DNA of 64,000 bases from Symbiodinium natans (GCA_905221605.1 CAJNDS010002457.1:1240141-1304140); one strand, 5' to 3'; shown: positions 37,625 through 48,368, counted from the stretch's first letter. The notes: generated by a model from the sequence alone, not told the origin. Numbers and translations are program-made.

Positions 37625-37979
37625 ACAAGTAGGGGCCTCCTTACTATACTAACCTTAGTTAAGGGAGTTATAACCTACATAGTACTACTTATAACCCAAT
37701 TTAGGGCCCTTATAACCCTATTTATAACTAGGGGGCCCTTACATGTAGCGTCGTTTCTAAGGTGTATAGGGGGCTTCAGATAGCCTGTGTCAATGCCAGC
37801 GGCGCATCATGCGACTTGAGTCAGCTCCACGGTGGCAAGTGAACCGACTTCCGTATACATGTAAGGGCCCCCTAGTTATAAATAGGGTTGTAAGGGCCCT
37901 AAATTGGGTTGTAAGTAGTACTGTGTAGGTTATAACTCCCTTAACTAAGGTTAGTATAGTAAGGGGGCCCCTACTTGTA
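37625..37979. mobile_element. Inverted pair of family A MITEs
   Basis: A forward copy at 37625-37746 and a reversed copy at 37857-37979 flank ~110 bases of unrelated sequence. The arms are nearly identical, so transcripts could fold into a long hairpin. A family-F element abuts the right end. Confidence 0.85.
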
Positions 37980-40900
37980 GGGTTCTTAAGGGAGGGGGGT
38001 CCCAGGCGGGGGTAGGTACCTAGGTAACCTTAGGGAAACTTAGGGAGTAGTAGGGAGTATTAAGGAACCTTGGGTGACACACCCCCTTTGAACCCCCCTC
38101 CGTTAAGAATCCGATAACTACGGCGAGGCTCCTTCGGTCCTCTTTGCCGCTCCAACGGCTTGCGGGGGCCCTGGAAGCGTAGAGGCATTCGAGGTTTCAG
38201 GAGGCAGCCATTTGCCGTAAGTGGGAAGAACCCGAATCAGAGCTTCTGGTGTCCCTCAGGGTTCTGAAGACAGTTTTGGGCACGTTTAAGTTTAGGGTTT
38301 CTGGGGCTGTGCATGTACCCAGGGACCTCGATTTTCGTGGTCCGTTATTTGAGGAGTTCGCGTGCCTGGCCGGTGAAATGCGCCGCATCTTAACACAGGT
38401 TTCTTCGTAGTAGGGATTGCGGGATTCAGTAAGGTATACATGCCGTATGCAATCCCTTATGCAAGTCTTTTGCAACGATTTTATGGGGTACCTGTTTCTC
38501 TATAACCTTAAGGGCCCATGTACTTCATGACGAAATTACCTGGGCCCCGAAGTCCCTGTGTAGTAAGTGCTTTAAGGCCCAAGTGTTCCCTTTTTCGGTA
38601 CATGGACGGTGGACCCTTAGGGTAACCTTGTACCTAAAAAGGCCATATGTCCAAATATCTAAGGTGCATTACCCTATGCTTGCGGGGACACAAAAGATAT
38701 ACGCATATGAAATCCCTGGTGCAGATCTTTTATTTCTAGGCCCTAAACCCTAAACCTATTTCTCAAAAAAAAACCTTGAGCACTGGTGCATACATGAGGC
38801 GCTCGGACTTCTGCGCGTGCTGCTGGCCGGAGCCTAAGATTACTGACCCAGCATGGGCTTTGTTGCAAAAAGGCCCTATGCAGGTTGCATAGGGCTCTAA
38901 CCCTAAACCCTAAACCCTGAACCCTAAACCCTAAACCCTAAACCGCAGTTAGGGTTTCTCACGGGGCACATTCTGGTAGGTGCCATGCAAAGGCTACAAA
39001 GCACGTTTGTTCTGGCACTCTGCGCAGGGTCTGCAGTTGGCGCTGCAAATCTTGCGAGTTCTTAACTTAGGGTTCAGGGTTCAGGGTTCTTAACTTAAGT
39101 ACCTGATACCCTAAGGGGCCAGGTATCTGTATAGTATATACTTTGTATACTCTATATATACTATATATATATACTATATATATATATATATACTCTATAT
39201 ATATATATACTATATATATATATACTATATATACTATATATACTATATATACTATAACTATATATATATATATATATATATATGCTCGGGCCCAAGAGGC
39301 CGAAACCGCCAAAGTAGTTTCATCGAGTGCCAGGCCGGCGACGATGAAGAAGCAGAGGAGGCCAGGGGTGTGGTCTATCAAGGGACTGAAGGAGGGACCC
39401 TGATAAGGGTTTAGGGTTTAGGGTTTGGGGTTTAGGGTTTAGGGTTTAGGGCTTAGGTTGGGATGTAAGGGCAATCCAGGCGAAGTGCGAAGCCTGTTGC
39501 AAAAGGGTCTCAAGGTTTAGGGTTTAGGGTTTAGGGACCTTAAAGGCACCTTAAATAGGTTCTTTTAGGGGCTACTTTGGTATATAGGGGCTATACAAGG
39601 TAGATGTAGGTGTTATATAGGGGAATAAGATTCAGGGTCCCTTCTGGGGGTCCCTCCTTCTTCCCCTGCCTTAAGTTTTGCCCTAAGGGCCCAAGGAGTA
39701 CTTGGGCCTTAAGGTACTTCCCAGATAAGGTCTTTGGGGGTATAGAATAATGAGGTACATGGACCGTTAGGGTAGGCCCTTGGGACATTGTGTCTTGTCA
39801 CTTGTTGGGTTTAAGAGCATCATATGTAGGAATAGTTGTAAGAGGATCATGTTCAGGAATCTGTTCGGCGGGCTTTAGGTACCTGGGTACAGTAGCCCGG
39901 TGGTAGCCTTTCTGCCCTTTGATTTGACTGTAGGCCCCCTTGTAAAGTAACCAAACCGCCTGAAGAATAACGTTATTAATAGATGGTTACTGGGCTACCA
40001 AGGAACCCGAAACCCCAAACACTTACTAACCTCCTCTAAACTTCACCCCCCTCGGTCCCCCCCATAACTAGCGCGATTTAGGGTTAATTTAGCCTTACTA
40101 ATTAGGGTTAATTCCGGGGAAGCTAGGGGGGGGTATAGTAGGGAAACCCATGAGTTCAGAGCCTCTGAAGGGAAATCAGGTACTCATGAGAATTATCGCT
40201 CAATTTAGTACTCAAGCAGGCTTGAAATCTACTTCCATGAAAATGCCTCTCGCAGGAACCAACCAGAGGAAGCCGCTCGAATTCCATCCCCTAGACCCGA
40301 AACCCTATAAACCCTGAATCCTCACTATCCCTAAACCCTGGAAACCCTACAAACCCTATAAACCCTAAATCCTGAAGCCTAAGCCGGAGGCCGCGTCGGC
40401 CTCGGCGCCCTGTGCAAAGTGGCTGGTGGATGTCGCAACCCTGGCTTCAGCAGGGCCTGAGGGTTTAGGAGTTAGGGGTTTTGGGGTTTAAAAGGGTTAG
40501 GGGTATAGGGTTTAATTAGGGTTTAGGTTTTAGGGCTTAGGAGTTAGGGTTCAGGGCTTTTGGTTTACCCTAAACCCTAAACCCTAAACCCGAAACCCTA
40601 AAACTTAGGGTTTAGGGGCTTAGGCTCAGCAGTGCTGGGTTAAAAACGGGTTTGGGGTCAATGTGTTGGTGTAGGGTTTGGGGCCTATGTTTTGGTTTAG
40701 GGTATAGAGTTTAGTTATGGTGTAGGGTTTAGGTTGGTGTCCATGGGTTGGTTTGGGGTTTCGGGTTTAGGGTTCAGGGTTTAGGGTATGGGGCGTACGG
40801 TTTGATATCACGTTCACGACTCACGATGCTTAAGGACCTACAGGGTTTGTAAGATTTTCTGCAGCTAAGGGCTGGAGGTTCCTCCTCATCACCTTTAGAA

Positions 40901-41639
40901 TGCTTTAGGGTTTAGGGTTTAGGGTTTAGGGTTTAGGGTTTAGGGTTTGTTTGGGTTAGGGTTTATGCGGTTTATTGGGTTGAGGACTTAAGGATTATCA
41001 CGTTTATGCTGCTCAAGGGTTGGTAAGGTTTATGGGGCTTAGGTCTTAAGGCGTCTCTTTATAATAAATACATGAGGTTTTGGTATAGAAATCCTTTCCG
41101 CTCTACCAGCTTCACAGGGTCTGGGATTTTGCTAAGCTTTGCACTTTGAATGAGGGCTTGTGGGGTGTCTGGGGGGGAGGGGAGTCGAGGGTTTCGTGTC
41201 GAAATCCCAATCTGCGATTGATGCCGGAGGGTCTTGGATGCCAGTCTTGATCTATTTTCGCGTTTCGCCTTCCATAACACCCATGTCGACGCAACTCTGA
41301 TGTCGACGCAGAGTCGTTGTATTTTGTCACATCGCTGTTTGGATGCAGAGCCAGGCCGCAGAGAGCTTGCATCCATGGTGAGAAGACCATCCCACCTTGG
41401 GATGTTCCCCTTATACTACCAGTCCGTAATAGGGATGAAAGTAGCCCCCTATTATAATCCCCATGAAAGAGCTGTTCGTATAAGGGGGAACATCCCAACA
41501 TCCCTTCATCACAGCTGCTTTCCAGGCCTGTGCCGATGCCACTGCTGCCGAAGTCCGGCCGACAACTCGGAAATGTTGTACGGGATGATGGCTTGCACAC
41601 ACACGCACATGAGAGACGAGTGCAAACAGTGTTTACAAC

Positions 41640-41747
41640 CGGAGAGAGAGACAGAGAGAGCAAGCGAGCGAGAGAGCGAGTGAGAGAGAGAGAGAGAAAA
41701 ACAAAAAAAAACAGAAGGAAACAAAAAGAACGAAATAAAGAAAAAAC

Positions 41748-41796
<49 letters not shown>

Positions 41797-41832
41797 GAGA
41801 GGGAGGGGGGAGGCACATGAGAGAGAGAGAGA
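41640..41832. repeat. GA-rich low-complexity tract
   Basis: (GA)n blocks interrupted by A-rich sequence. Long open frames on both strands here are a by-product of the repeat. Confidence 0.9.
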
Positions 41833-42787
41833 GTGTGCGCAGCCAAGGTCCTCATGTCGCTTGAAACAGTGGTGCAGAAGAAGAGGAGTGTGTGTGGGAG
41901 GCCCACTCCATACCTGAATTCGAAGAGGATGTCACAGAGGAAGCCGAGAGAGGAAGAGCGCGAGAGTGAATGCAACAGGGCCGGAAGAAAGAGGGCGGAT
42001 GCGGAACCCCTCTCCGGTTTAGGGTTTAGGGTTTAGGGTTTAGGGTTTAGGGTTTAGGGTTTAGGGTTTAGGGTTTAGGGCAAGCCTCTGACAGCTCCTC
42101 AGCAGTGAGGTCAAACAGTGGTTCGGGTGCGGGCAAGGAGGCGGAGGCTCTAAGGGAGGGTTGAAGGGTCTCAGGGGCTCACGGGTTTGAGTGTTTTAGG
42201 ATCATTGCAGTGCCATTTTTGGCTTTGGGGTTTGAGGGTTGGGGGCTTTCGGTTTAGACATGTCCTGCAACAGACCGTGGTAACTTCGCGTGCTGGACTC
42301 AGTAGCTGGAGTGGCTATGATACGGGCTTTCGGCCCTGGCACCCCAAACCCTAAACAACCCTAAGCCCGAATTCCAAAAACTCGAAGGCACACGAAGTTC
42401 CGAAGTTCCCCCTAAACCCAAAACCCTAAGCCCTAACCCCTAAACCCTAAACCCTGAACCCTAAACCCTAAACTCTAAGCCCTAAACCCTGAACCCCGAA
42501 CCCCAAACCCTGAACCCTGAACCCTGAACCCTGAACCCTAAACCCTAAACCCTAAACCCTAAACCCTAAACCCTAAACCCAACTCCTCGGATCCAATTTT
42601 TTTCAGGTGCGCCCGCCAGCCGTTTTAAACCCCCCTGGCTCCGAACGATGCCAGAGATGAGGGAGCTGGACATGGCCTCAGGTTCCTGGGCTTAGGGTTT
42701 AGGGTTTAGGGTTTAGGGTTTAGGGTTTAGGGTTTGTGATTTGTAGGATTGAGGGTTTATTGTTTACGGTTTAGGGTTTAGAGTCAG

Positions 42788-44580
42788 CCAAGGTTCTCCC
42801 CCTGCGGCCCCTGCGGGGTTGGAGGAGGTCATGTCCGAGATCGAGCGCCTGATCCGCCTCTGGGTCTTAGCGAGTACACTTTACGCTTTTTGGGATACCC
42901 CTAAGGGTCCATGTACCTGATTATTGTATACTTAGACCCAAAAGTCCTTATATAGGAAGTACTTGAAGGCCCAAGTATTCCATAATTAGGTACATGGACC
43001 CTTAGGGTACTATAACCCCTATAAAACTGAAAGTGTACACTTTTTGGGGCTGATGAACTCAGCAACCAAGTAGTAGGACCATTGGGATATTGTTTTCTGT
43101 TTTCGTTTTGGGGTTTAGGAGGATAAGGTCCTTTTGTTTTAGAAAATGGGCATTTCCCAAATAGGGGTACGCCGTTTTTCCCCCAAGTAGAATAGAATCT
43201 CCTTAACGGGATCCTTCAAAGGGGTGCCCCTTGTTTCGGAAACCCCCATCAGTTTTTTCTAAACCCTAAACCCTAAACCCTAAACCCTAAACCCTAAACC
43301 CTAAACCCTAAACCGAGGCATCTTGCTGAGTTCTCACGACTCTTCAGCGCCCAGCCCGTTTGCGGAAGGCGACTTCCTTCCCGCCATTCCCGGAATCCCA
43401 GAGAAGGATCCCGCTGCTGGGCCTTAGGGCATTCGGGTTTAGGGTTTGGGGCAGAGCAGGCCCTTGTTCGCTTTGTTTCGGGCTTCGGTTCCCTTATAGT
43501 CTCCTGTAAACCAAACAGGGTACCCATTTTAAACCTAGGTTGCTCTTGGGTCTAGTGGGTTTCGTGTTGCATTCTGAGTTGATTTTTTTTCTTGGGTTCG
43601 TTGTAAGGGGCCATGTAGATTAGGTGCCTGCTACGACCCTATACTATAAATAAGCCTTATACACACACATATATATATATATATATATGATACAAGGAGG
43701 GGCACCCCTAGTTATGAGCAGAGTTACAGGGGCCCTAAAATGGGTTCCAAGGAGCTTAGCTCCCTTAACGATAGTTCGCATAGTAAGGCAGCCCCTCCTT
43801 GGCTTACCCTAGATAACCCTTGTGCTGCCTTAAATCCCCTAAGCCCTAAACCCTAAGCCCTAAACCCTAAACCCTAAACCCTAAACCCTAAACCCTAAAC
43901 AAACAGTCTGAGGTTGCGGAGCCCAAAACCACTCCTGGCCTGCTGGTGAAACCCCACAGCCCCCGGAGCGAAGTGAGCGACTCTGGTGAGCTGCCCCCTT
44001 GGCCTCATTGGTGCTTCGTTTGGGGTGGGTTTACGGTTTAGGGTTTAGGGTTTAGGGTTTAGGGTTTAGGCGGTTTAGGGTTTAGGGTTTAGGGTTTAGG
44101 TTTTAGGGTTTAGGGTTGGGATTGGAGCTTTATAAGATGGTTGGGTTTAGATCCATATGCCGGGTTCCTCTGCCGTGAGGCATCTGAACTTGGTTTCGTT
44201 AGCAGCGGTTGAACCACATGGAACCCTAAACCCTAACCCCTAACCCCTAAACCCTAAACCCTAAACCCTAAACCCTAAACCGTGCCTATTTAAGGGGGGA
44301 AACCTATAGAGGGGGTAGCAGGGGAGCCCACGATTGCAGGCTTGGGATCCAGATGCTGGATGAGTGGCAACGGCGTGCTCAGGAGCAAGGGTTTAGGGTT
44401 TAGGGTTAGGGTTTTAGGGTTCAGGGTTCAGGGTTTAGGGTTTAGGGTTTAGGGTTTAGGGTTTAGGGTTTAGGGTTTAGGGTGCTCAGGAGCAGGGGTC
44501 CTTCCGGGTGGGCCGTCGGAAGTCCTCCGACCAGCCGAAGTTGCCGCAGCAGTCGGCAAAGTGGAAGCGCGGCTCGGCTA
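42788..44580 (+). CDS. Candidate exons of an unidentified host gene
   Basis: Exon-like pieces are ~42795-42866 (PAAPAGLEEVMSEIERLIRLW), ~43906-43983 (SEVAEPKTTPGLLVKPHSPR, then a GT donor), 44340-44382 (LGIQMLDEWQRRAQ, AG before and GA donor after) and 44490-~44570 (EQGSFRVGRRKSSDQPKLPQ). The last two join in frame across a 107-base intron built of telomere-like repeats. The product appears charged and low in complexity, and I do not recognise it. Whether the first two pieces belong to the same gene is a guess. Confidence 0.4.
44383..44489 (+). repeat. 107-base intron made of telomere-like repeats inside a 13-base duplication
   Basis: GTGCTCAGGAGCA occurs at 44375-44387 and 44482-44494. Between the copies lie almost only TTTAGGG-type units. 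Splicing before GAGCA in the first copy and after CTCAG in the second restores one uninterrupted frame and one copy of the duplicated sequence. Confidence 0.75.
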
Positions 44581-44725
44581 ATCTATATCCCTCCTGGGAT
44601 CTTTTTTTTTTATACGTTTTTGTTTATATAAAACCCCCAGAAGATATTTATTTATTTTTATAAAGGTTCAAAGGGGAGTATAGTAATCTTGAGCAGCTGT
44701 TTTTCGTGGGGTCTCCAAATCTACT

Positions 44726-44831
44726 AATTGCTGGCTTAAGAACCCCCCAAAAAATCAAAAATGATCCTCCTTATAAGGGCAATAAAGGGATTTTGTTTAG
44801 GGGGGGGTTCTTCAGCAAGTAGTAGAAATAC
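44726..44831. mobile_element. MITE-like family G copy
   Basis: Ends are GGCTTAAGAACCCCCC and GGGGGGTTCTTCAGCAAG. Related copies lie at about 7479-7608, 18700-18812, 27477-27657 and 33465-33556. The body has GATCCTCCTTATAAGGG and AATAAAGGGAT motifs. Confidence 0.65.
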
Positions 44832-45056
44832 TGAGAGGCTCCAACTACACGGCTTTAGTGGCCAACAAAAACCCGGAACCTAGGAACCGTCCGATGGGAG
44901 TGGTGGAGTCGTGGCTGGGCACTGCTTTCAGCTGCAATGACCCTAGGTAGGCACCTGGGAGAGTATCTTTTGCGTTTTAGTTGAAGAGGATCTTATATGA
45001 GCCCCAAACCCGAAACCCTCAAACCCTAAACCCTAAGACCCTAAAAGCGCATATTC

Positions 45057-45289
45057 AGAGGGTGTTGTTATGGGGCCAACCTAGGACGATGCAAGACTGC
45101 GTATCCATCCCCTTGGTGGCTTTCGGGCATCGCGCAGTATGGCTTGACATGTTGAACCTCGGATTCTGGACGTTGAACGTCTTGCTGCTACCATGGCTTC
45201 TCCGGGCTCAGAACATCTCGCTGCTGCGCGAAGGATGCCTCCTTTACGCCATGGAGGTCGCCCTTGCTACCTGCTTCAGCAGTAGTTGA
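45057..45289 (+). CDS. Candidate terminal exon, hydrophobic protein
   Basis: After ATATTCAG a GC-rich frame runs to a TGA at 45287-45289. It contains a hydrophobic stretch (LNLGFWTLNVLLLPWLL) that could be a membrane helix, and a second one, LLYAMEVALATCFSSS, at the C-terminus. Composition suggests a host exon. No family is recognised. It lies ~600 bases left of the viral element. Confidence 0.3.
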
Positions 45290-45584
45290 CCTTCACGCGT
45301 TCCGGGCTTGTATTTCTGTGGGGGCAGAAAGTCGTACAAGAACTTAGTAGTAGAGTAGGTAACCTTTTTTCTTTTTGGCAATTTAATTGGCAATTTAATC
45401 CCCAAGGTTAATCTTGAGTTCCCCTACGATACTGGACAACTAAGCAAGAATGGTAGCAGAATAGCAGGAACAACACCCTGGGGCATGAACAACTCAACTG
45501 TTTGCACTCCTGCACCCTTGAAGAAGTATGCTTGGATGCTCATTTCGGAGGGAGGGGGGGGGGGGGGAGCTAGGGGGGGTCACG

Positions 45585-45880
45585 CCCCAGTTCACGGACT
45601 ACCGTCCCGCCATATCACCCGATAACCATTCTTACCCAGAACCCTTCATAACCATCATACCCATAAACCCTCATACCCATCATACCTTCAATCCTACAAC
45701 CACACCGCCCAAAAGACCTTAATCATTCTCCTAACCACCATTCTTACCAATTCTCCTATCAACCCAACCCCCACCTACCAAAACCCCAAACCCCAATCTT
45801 CCCCAAACCCCATCCAAGCGAACCTAACCCAACAATCTTACCCAAACCCCCTGTCCGCGAACCTAGGCGTGAACCTTACT
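45585..45880. other. G-depleted C/A/T-rich tract at the left edge of the viral element
   Basis: The plus strand is nearly free of G across about 290 bases and carries repeats such as ACCCATCATACC and CCCCAAACCCCAA. It ends just before the AT-rich viral sequence starts. It may be a degenerated telomere-like tract or a terminal part of the element. No gene is visible. Confidence 0.7.
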
Positions 45881-45882
45881 TA

Positions 45883-45907
45883 ATTTTCATAATTAATTAT
45901 TATGAAA
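45883..45907 (-). terminator. AT-rich hairpin at 3' end of the first viral gene
   Basis: TTTTCATAAT and ATTATGAAAA form a 10-bp stem with a 5-base loop just past the stop of the minus-strand zinc-finger gene. Confidence 0.6.
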
Positions 45908-45908
45908 A

Positions 45909-46142
45909 CTAATCTTCAAAATGAACCCTGTAACTAACAATTATGTTTTCCATTCTCTCATCTAGCTCTCTCAATTTGTCTGTTTTATTCATAACTTTCA
46001 TAATTTCTCTTTCTCGTTTTATTTCTTCCATCTTCTGCTTATGTATTTTGCTATTCAAGTGCCGGCTCAAAAATTTGTATTTATCAATATCCTTACCACA
46101 TAACATACAACGATGTTTCACATATAAAGATACGTTTTCCAT
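45909..46142 (-). CDS. C2H2 zinc-finger small protein
   Basis: 77 residues. Residues ~12-34 read CMLCGKD ... LSRHLNSKIH, a single C2H2 finger of the type found in many NCLDV and virophage small proteins. It is followed by a highly charged helix rich in K, R and E. Such proteins probably bind nucleic acid. The ATG at 46142 is the first in frame. It is divergent from the next gene, with 95 bases between them, and no TCTA motif is seen upstream, so it may be expressed differently from the structural genes. Confidence 0.7.
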   Translation of the reverse strand: MENVSLYVKHRCMLCGKDIDKYKFLSRHLNSKIHKQKMEEIKREREIMKVMNKTDKLRELDERMENIIVSYRVHFED

Positions 46143-46198
46143 TACTACATTCTTTATTCAACGTTCATTTTAAATCGCTTTCGCCCAAGACAAAAGGT

Positions 46199-46216
46199 CT
46201 TAAAGACAAAACGCCT
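46199..46216 (+). promoter_or_regulatory. Conserved 18-base upstream motif, left copy
   Basis: CTTAAAGACAAAACGCCT followed by TATAATA, 21 bases before the ATG at 46238. The identical 18-mer precedes the ATG at 63308 at the other end of the element. It is probably a promoter element different from the TCTA class. Confidence 0.65.
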
Positions 46217-46237
46217 TATAATATTAGTGAGAAAACA

Positions 46238-46654
46238 ATGAGTGAGACAGAGAAGACTGTTAAGAAAGTGAAATCTTTTATTAAGAATAACCCCTACCCA
46301 AAATATGAAGAAGTTATAGAAACATTAAATGATATGGCTCGCGCAGTGCCAATTGATATCTTAAAACAAGAAGTGTTCAATATGTTAAGTGAATATGGAA
46401 GAGAAAATCACAAATGGATGAAAGAGATATATGAAAATATAATGGATGAAAAGCTAATCAAAGAAAACGGTAAAAAGATTAACAATAGAGGGGGTAAAGT
46501 AGCAATGGTTGAAAACTATTATGTTATAGTTAATATTTTAGGTGATAAAACAGAAAAGTTAAAAATGAAACACGATGAAGTAGTAGAAATTTTATATCCT
46601 ATAAAAACACAAATTAGCGAATGCTGGAATGGTATAGGTGATTGGAAACACTAG
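46238..46654 (+). CDS. Hypothetical viral protein, 138 aa
   Basis: Not recognised. It is mostly helical, with charged and amphipathic N-terminal two thirds and a final segment (NYYVIVNILGDKTEKLKMKH) that may form strands, so a small winged-helix or DNA-binding fold is possible but unproven. The start is the first ATG after the 18-base motif shared with the gene at 63308, which suggests joint regulation with that gene. It converges with the next minus-strand gene over a palindrome. Confidence 0.7.
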   Translation: MSETEKTVKKVKSFIKNNPYPKYEEVIETLNDMARAVPIDILKQEVFNMLSEYGRENHKWMKEIYENIMDEKLIKENGKKINNRGGKVAMVENYYVIVNILGDKTEKLKMKHDEVVEILYPIKTQISECWNGIGDWKH

Positions 46655-46687
46655 ATTAATTAGCATTAATTATCAATATAATTAATG
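46655..46687. terminator. Palindrome between convergent genes
   Basis: TAATTAGCATTAATTAT pairs with ATAATTAATGTTAATTA with one mismatch that would be a G-U pair in RNA. It sits between two converging stops and could end transcripts from both sides. Confidence 0.6.
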
Positions 46688-46930
46688 TTAATTATTGTCT
46701 TCTGCTATAATCCTATCCTGTGCCAGAAGTAAATGTTTCATATGATATTTACACGACCTATCTAAACACCTTCTACACGTTTTATTCATACGACCGTTTT
46801 TCATCTTATGCTGAAACTCTGACAAGTCCCTAAACCCTCCACATTTTTCACATTGCTTATCTATTTTACCTTCGTCTCCTGTTATTCTAGGCTTTTCATT
46901 AAAATCAATATTAAAATCTTCTTTCTTCAT
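46688..46930 (-). CDS. Zinc-ribbon small protein
   Basis: 80 residues with CEKC at about 27-30 and CRRC at about 52-55, spaced as in the four-cysteine knuckle common in phage and NCLDV small proteins (some related to HNH-type scaffolds, but the HNH residues are not evident). A further CKYH follows. It probably binds DNA or RNA. It sits in a minus-strand pair with the next gene, 11 bases apart. Confidence 0.7.
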   Translation of the reverse strand: MKKEDFNIDFNEKPRITGDEGKIDKQCEKCGGFRDLSEFQHKMKNGRMNKTCRRCLDRSCKYHMKHLLLAQDRIIAEDNN

Positions 46931-46941
46931 ATTATATTATT

Positions 46942-47325
46942 TTACAAACTTATTATCACTTTTTGCAACTTTACTTCTTCAATATCCTTCTTTATTTCTT
47001 CAACAGATGTTTCCAGCTTATCAACTCTTTCTTCCAGTTCTTCCGGCGTAACACCTTTTGACCCCCATCCATTATCGCATATCTCAACGCTTCCGCTTTG
47101 TAAAACACTCTCCGGCTTGAAAATTTCATCAGGTGAAGTATGTCTTCCAGAACCGAACTTAATATTTCTCCTGTCTTCAATGGTGTTAGTTGTAGTTACA
47201 TTGTTTTCTGTGGTTGTTTTCGTTTCCTTATGATAAAATTGTTTCTTGCATCTACACGGAATGCAAGAGATGCCTTTTGTATCAATGCGAAATCCGTTCT
47301 TATCAGACTTACCATCATCACTCAT
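46942..47325 (-). CDS. Hypothetical viral protein with Cys motif and C-terminal coiled coil, 127 aa
   Basis: The N-terminal part contains CIPCRC and the middle is polar and Thr-rich. The C-terminal ~35 residues (ELEERVDKLETSVEEIKKDI) form a clear heptad coiled coil. It could be a small structural or scaffold protein. The ATG at 47325 follows an AT-rich leader without a TCTA motif. No family is recognised. Confidence 0.65.
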   Translation of the reverse strand: MSDDGKSDKNGFRIDTKGISCIPCRCKKQFYHKETKTTTENNVTTTNTIEDRRNIKFGSGRHTSPDEIFKPESVLQSGSVEICDNGWGSKGVTPEELEERVDKLETSVEEIKKDIEEVKLQKVIISL

Positions 47326-47530
47326 TATATTATTAATAATTAAAAATAATTATTAACAATTGCTTTAAGATTTAATGGTGTTGTTCCTGTTTCAACAAAC
47401 GAATTCTGAATTCTCTTGTTATAATGTCTTACTCTGTTATCATTTGTAAGTATTTATAACAGTATAGAATATTGACAGGGGGCTCGCAACGGGTGACAAT
47501 AAACACCACCAAGATTTAATAGAAATTAAT
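47326..47530. other. Viral intergenic region
   Basis: About 200 bases between divergent genes. It contains a small inverted motif, GAATTCTGAATTC, and an isolated GC-rich patch at about 47477-47498 (CAGGGGGCTCGCAACGGGTG). No gene is visible; a replication or packaging signal is possible but unsupported. Confidence 0.4.
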
Positions 47531-47538
47531 TTCTAAAT
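47521..47538 (+). promoter_or_regulatory. TCTA motif before ATPase gene
   Basis: TAGAAATTAATTTCTA is a perfect 16-base palindrome whose TCTA (47532-47535) lies 10 bases before the ATG, in AT-rich surroundings. Confidence 0.6.
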
Positions 47539-47545
47539 ATTATTA

Positions 47546-48340
47546 ATGAGTAATATTCCAATAGTCAAACCGATAAACGTAAAAGAGTACGAGTTCAAAC
47601 AATCTAAATATGAAGTAGCTCCAAAGTTGCCGTTCTCAATGATTATAACAGGTCCATCTGGAAGTGGCAAAGGAATTCTTTTACAATCGCTTATTTTAGA
47701 CATTTACAGAGACGTTTTCGCAAGAGTTTATGTCTGGTCGCCGTCTGTTTCAATTGACCCTAACTGGACACCTGTTAAGCGATACATTGAAACAGAATTG
47801 AAGGTAGATACGGAAAAGGAAAAGGTCTTCTTTGATGAATACAAGCCCGAAGAATTGGAAGCCGTTATATCAAGACAACATAAAATAACTGAATACCAAA
47901 AGAAGAACGGACATAAACAATTGCATTCAATATTAATAATTGTAGACGACTTCGCGGACTCAAAGGAATTTTCAAGAAACTCACCTTTACTAAACCAGTT
48001 ATACGTGAGAGGCAGACATAAAGCCTGTTGCATAATAACAGCTACTCAAAAGTTCAATTCGTTAAGTCCTATCATCCGTGTCAATAGTCGTCAGTTGTTC
48101 TTCTTCCGTTTAAGAAACTACAAAGAGATAGAGACAATGGTTGAAGAATTAAGCGCCGTCTTGATTAAGAAATCAACGGTGGCGGACGCCAAGAACCTAG
48201 CAGAAGCAAAGAAATTATTGTTAGAAGTTTATAACATAGCTACGGAAGAACCATACAGTTTCTTATTCATTAACCTTATGAAGCCAGATGTCAATGATAT
48301 GTTTTATAAGCGTTTTGATGCTAAATTAGTGATTGATTAA
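47546..48340 (+). CDS. FtsK/HerA-type (A32-like) genome-packaging ATPase
   Basis: 264 residues. Walker A is GPSGSGKG at 36-43, Walker B is IIVDDF at 131-136, and a TATQ sensor-like motif lies at 165-168, in the usual order for the packaging ATPase that pumps DNA into preformed capsids in Polintons, virophages and NCLDVs. Length is typical. R155-G-R-H (VRGRHKACC) is in the position where an arginine finger would be expected. The ATG is preceded by a TCTA palindrome. It is part of the morphogenesis set with the capsid genes at 52068-53510 and 54537-55373. Confidence 0.93.
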   Translation: MSNIPIVKPINVKEYEFKQSKYEVAPKLPFSMIITGPSGSGKGILLQSLILDIYRDVFARVYVWSPSVSIDPNWTPVKRYIETELKVDTEKEKVFFDEYKPEELEAVISRQHKITEYQKKNGHKQLHSILIIVDDFADSKEFSRNSPLLNQLYVRGRHKACCIITATQKFNSLSPIIRVNSRQLFFFRLRNYKEIETMVEELSAVLIKKSTVADAKNLAEAKKLLLEVYNIATEEPYSFLFINLMKPDVNDMFYKRFDAKLVID

Positions 48341-48368
48341 TAATATTATTTAAATATAATATTAATCA
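48335..48368. terminator. Imperfect AT palindrome between convergent genes
   Basis: GATTAATAATATTAT and ATAATATTAATC pair with a three-base bulge. It overlaps the ATPase stop and adjoins the stop of the next minus-strand gene. Confidence 0.5.

Larger units (their letters stand above)
32672..42780. other. Repeat-dominated stretch with no recognised gene
   Basis: Contents are MITE-like copies (families A, C, D, F, G), telomere-like arrays (34160-34375, 35453-35510, 35642-35693, 37089-37222, 40903-40948, 42013-42081), AT microsatellites (33946-34045, 39130-39285) and a GA-rich tract (41640-41832). The AT-rich piece 32790-33240 contains no repeats I recognise. Overlapping open frames near 33563-33901 exist on both strands without recognisable features. 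Confidence 0.65.

Noticed and set aside
41112-41975. A 287-residue open frame on the minus strand
   Set aside because: Its middle is Ser/Leu/Phe repeats from a GA/TC microsatellite, the flanks contain MITE and repeat sequence, and overlapping frames are open on both strands.
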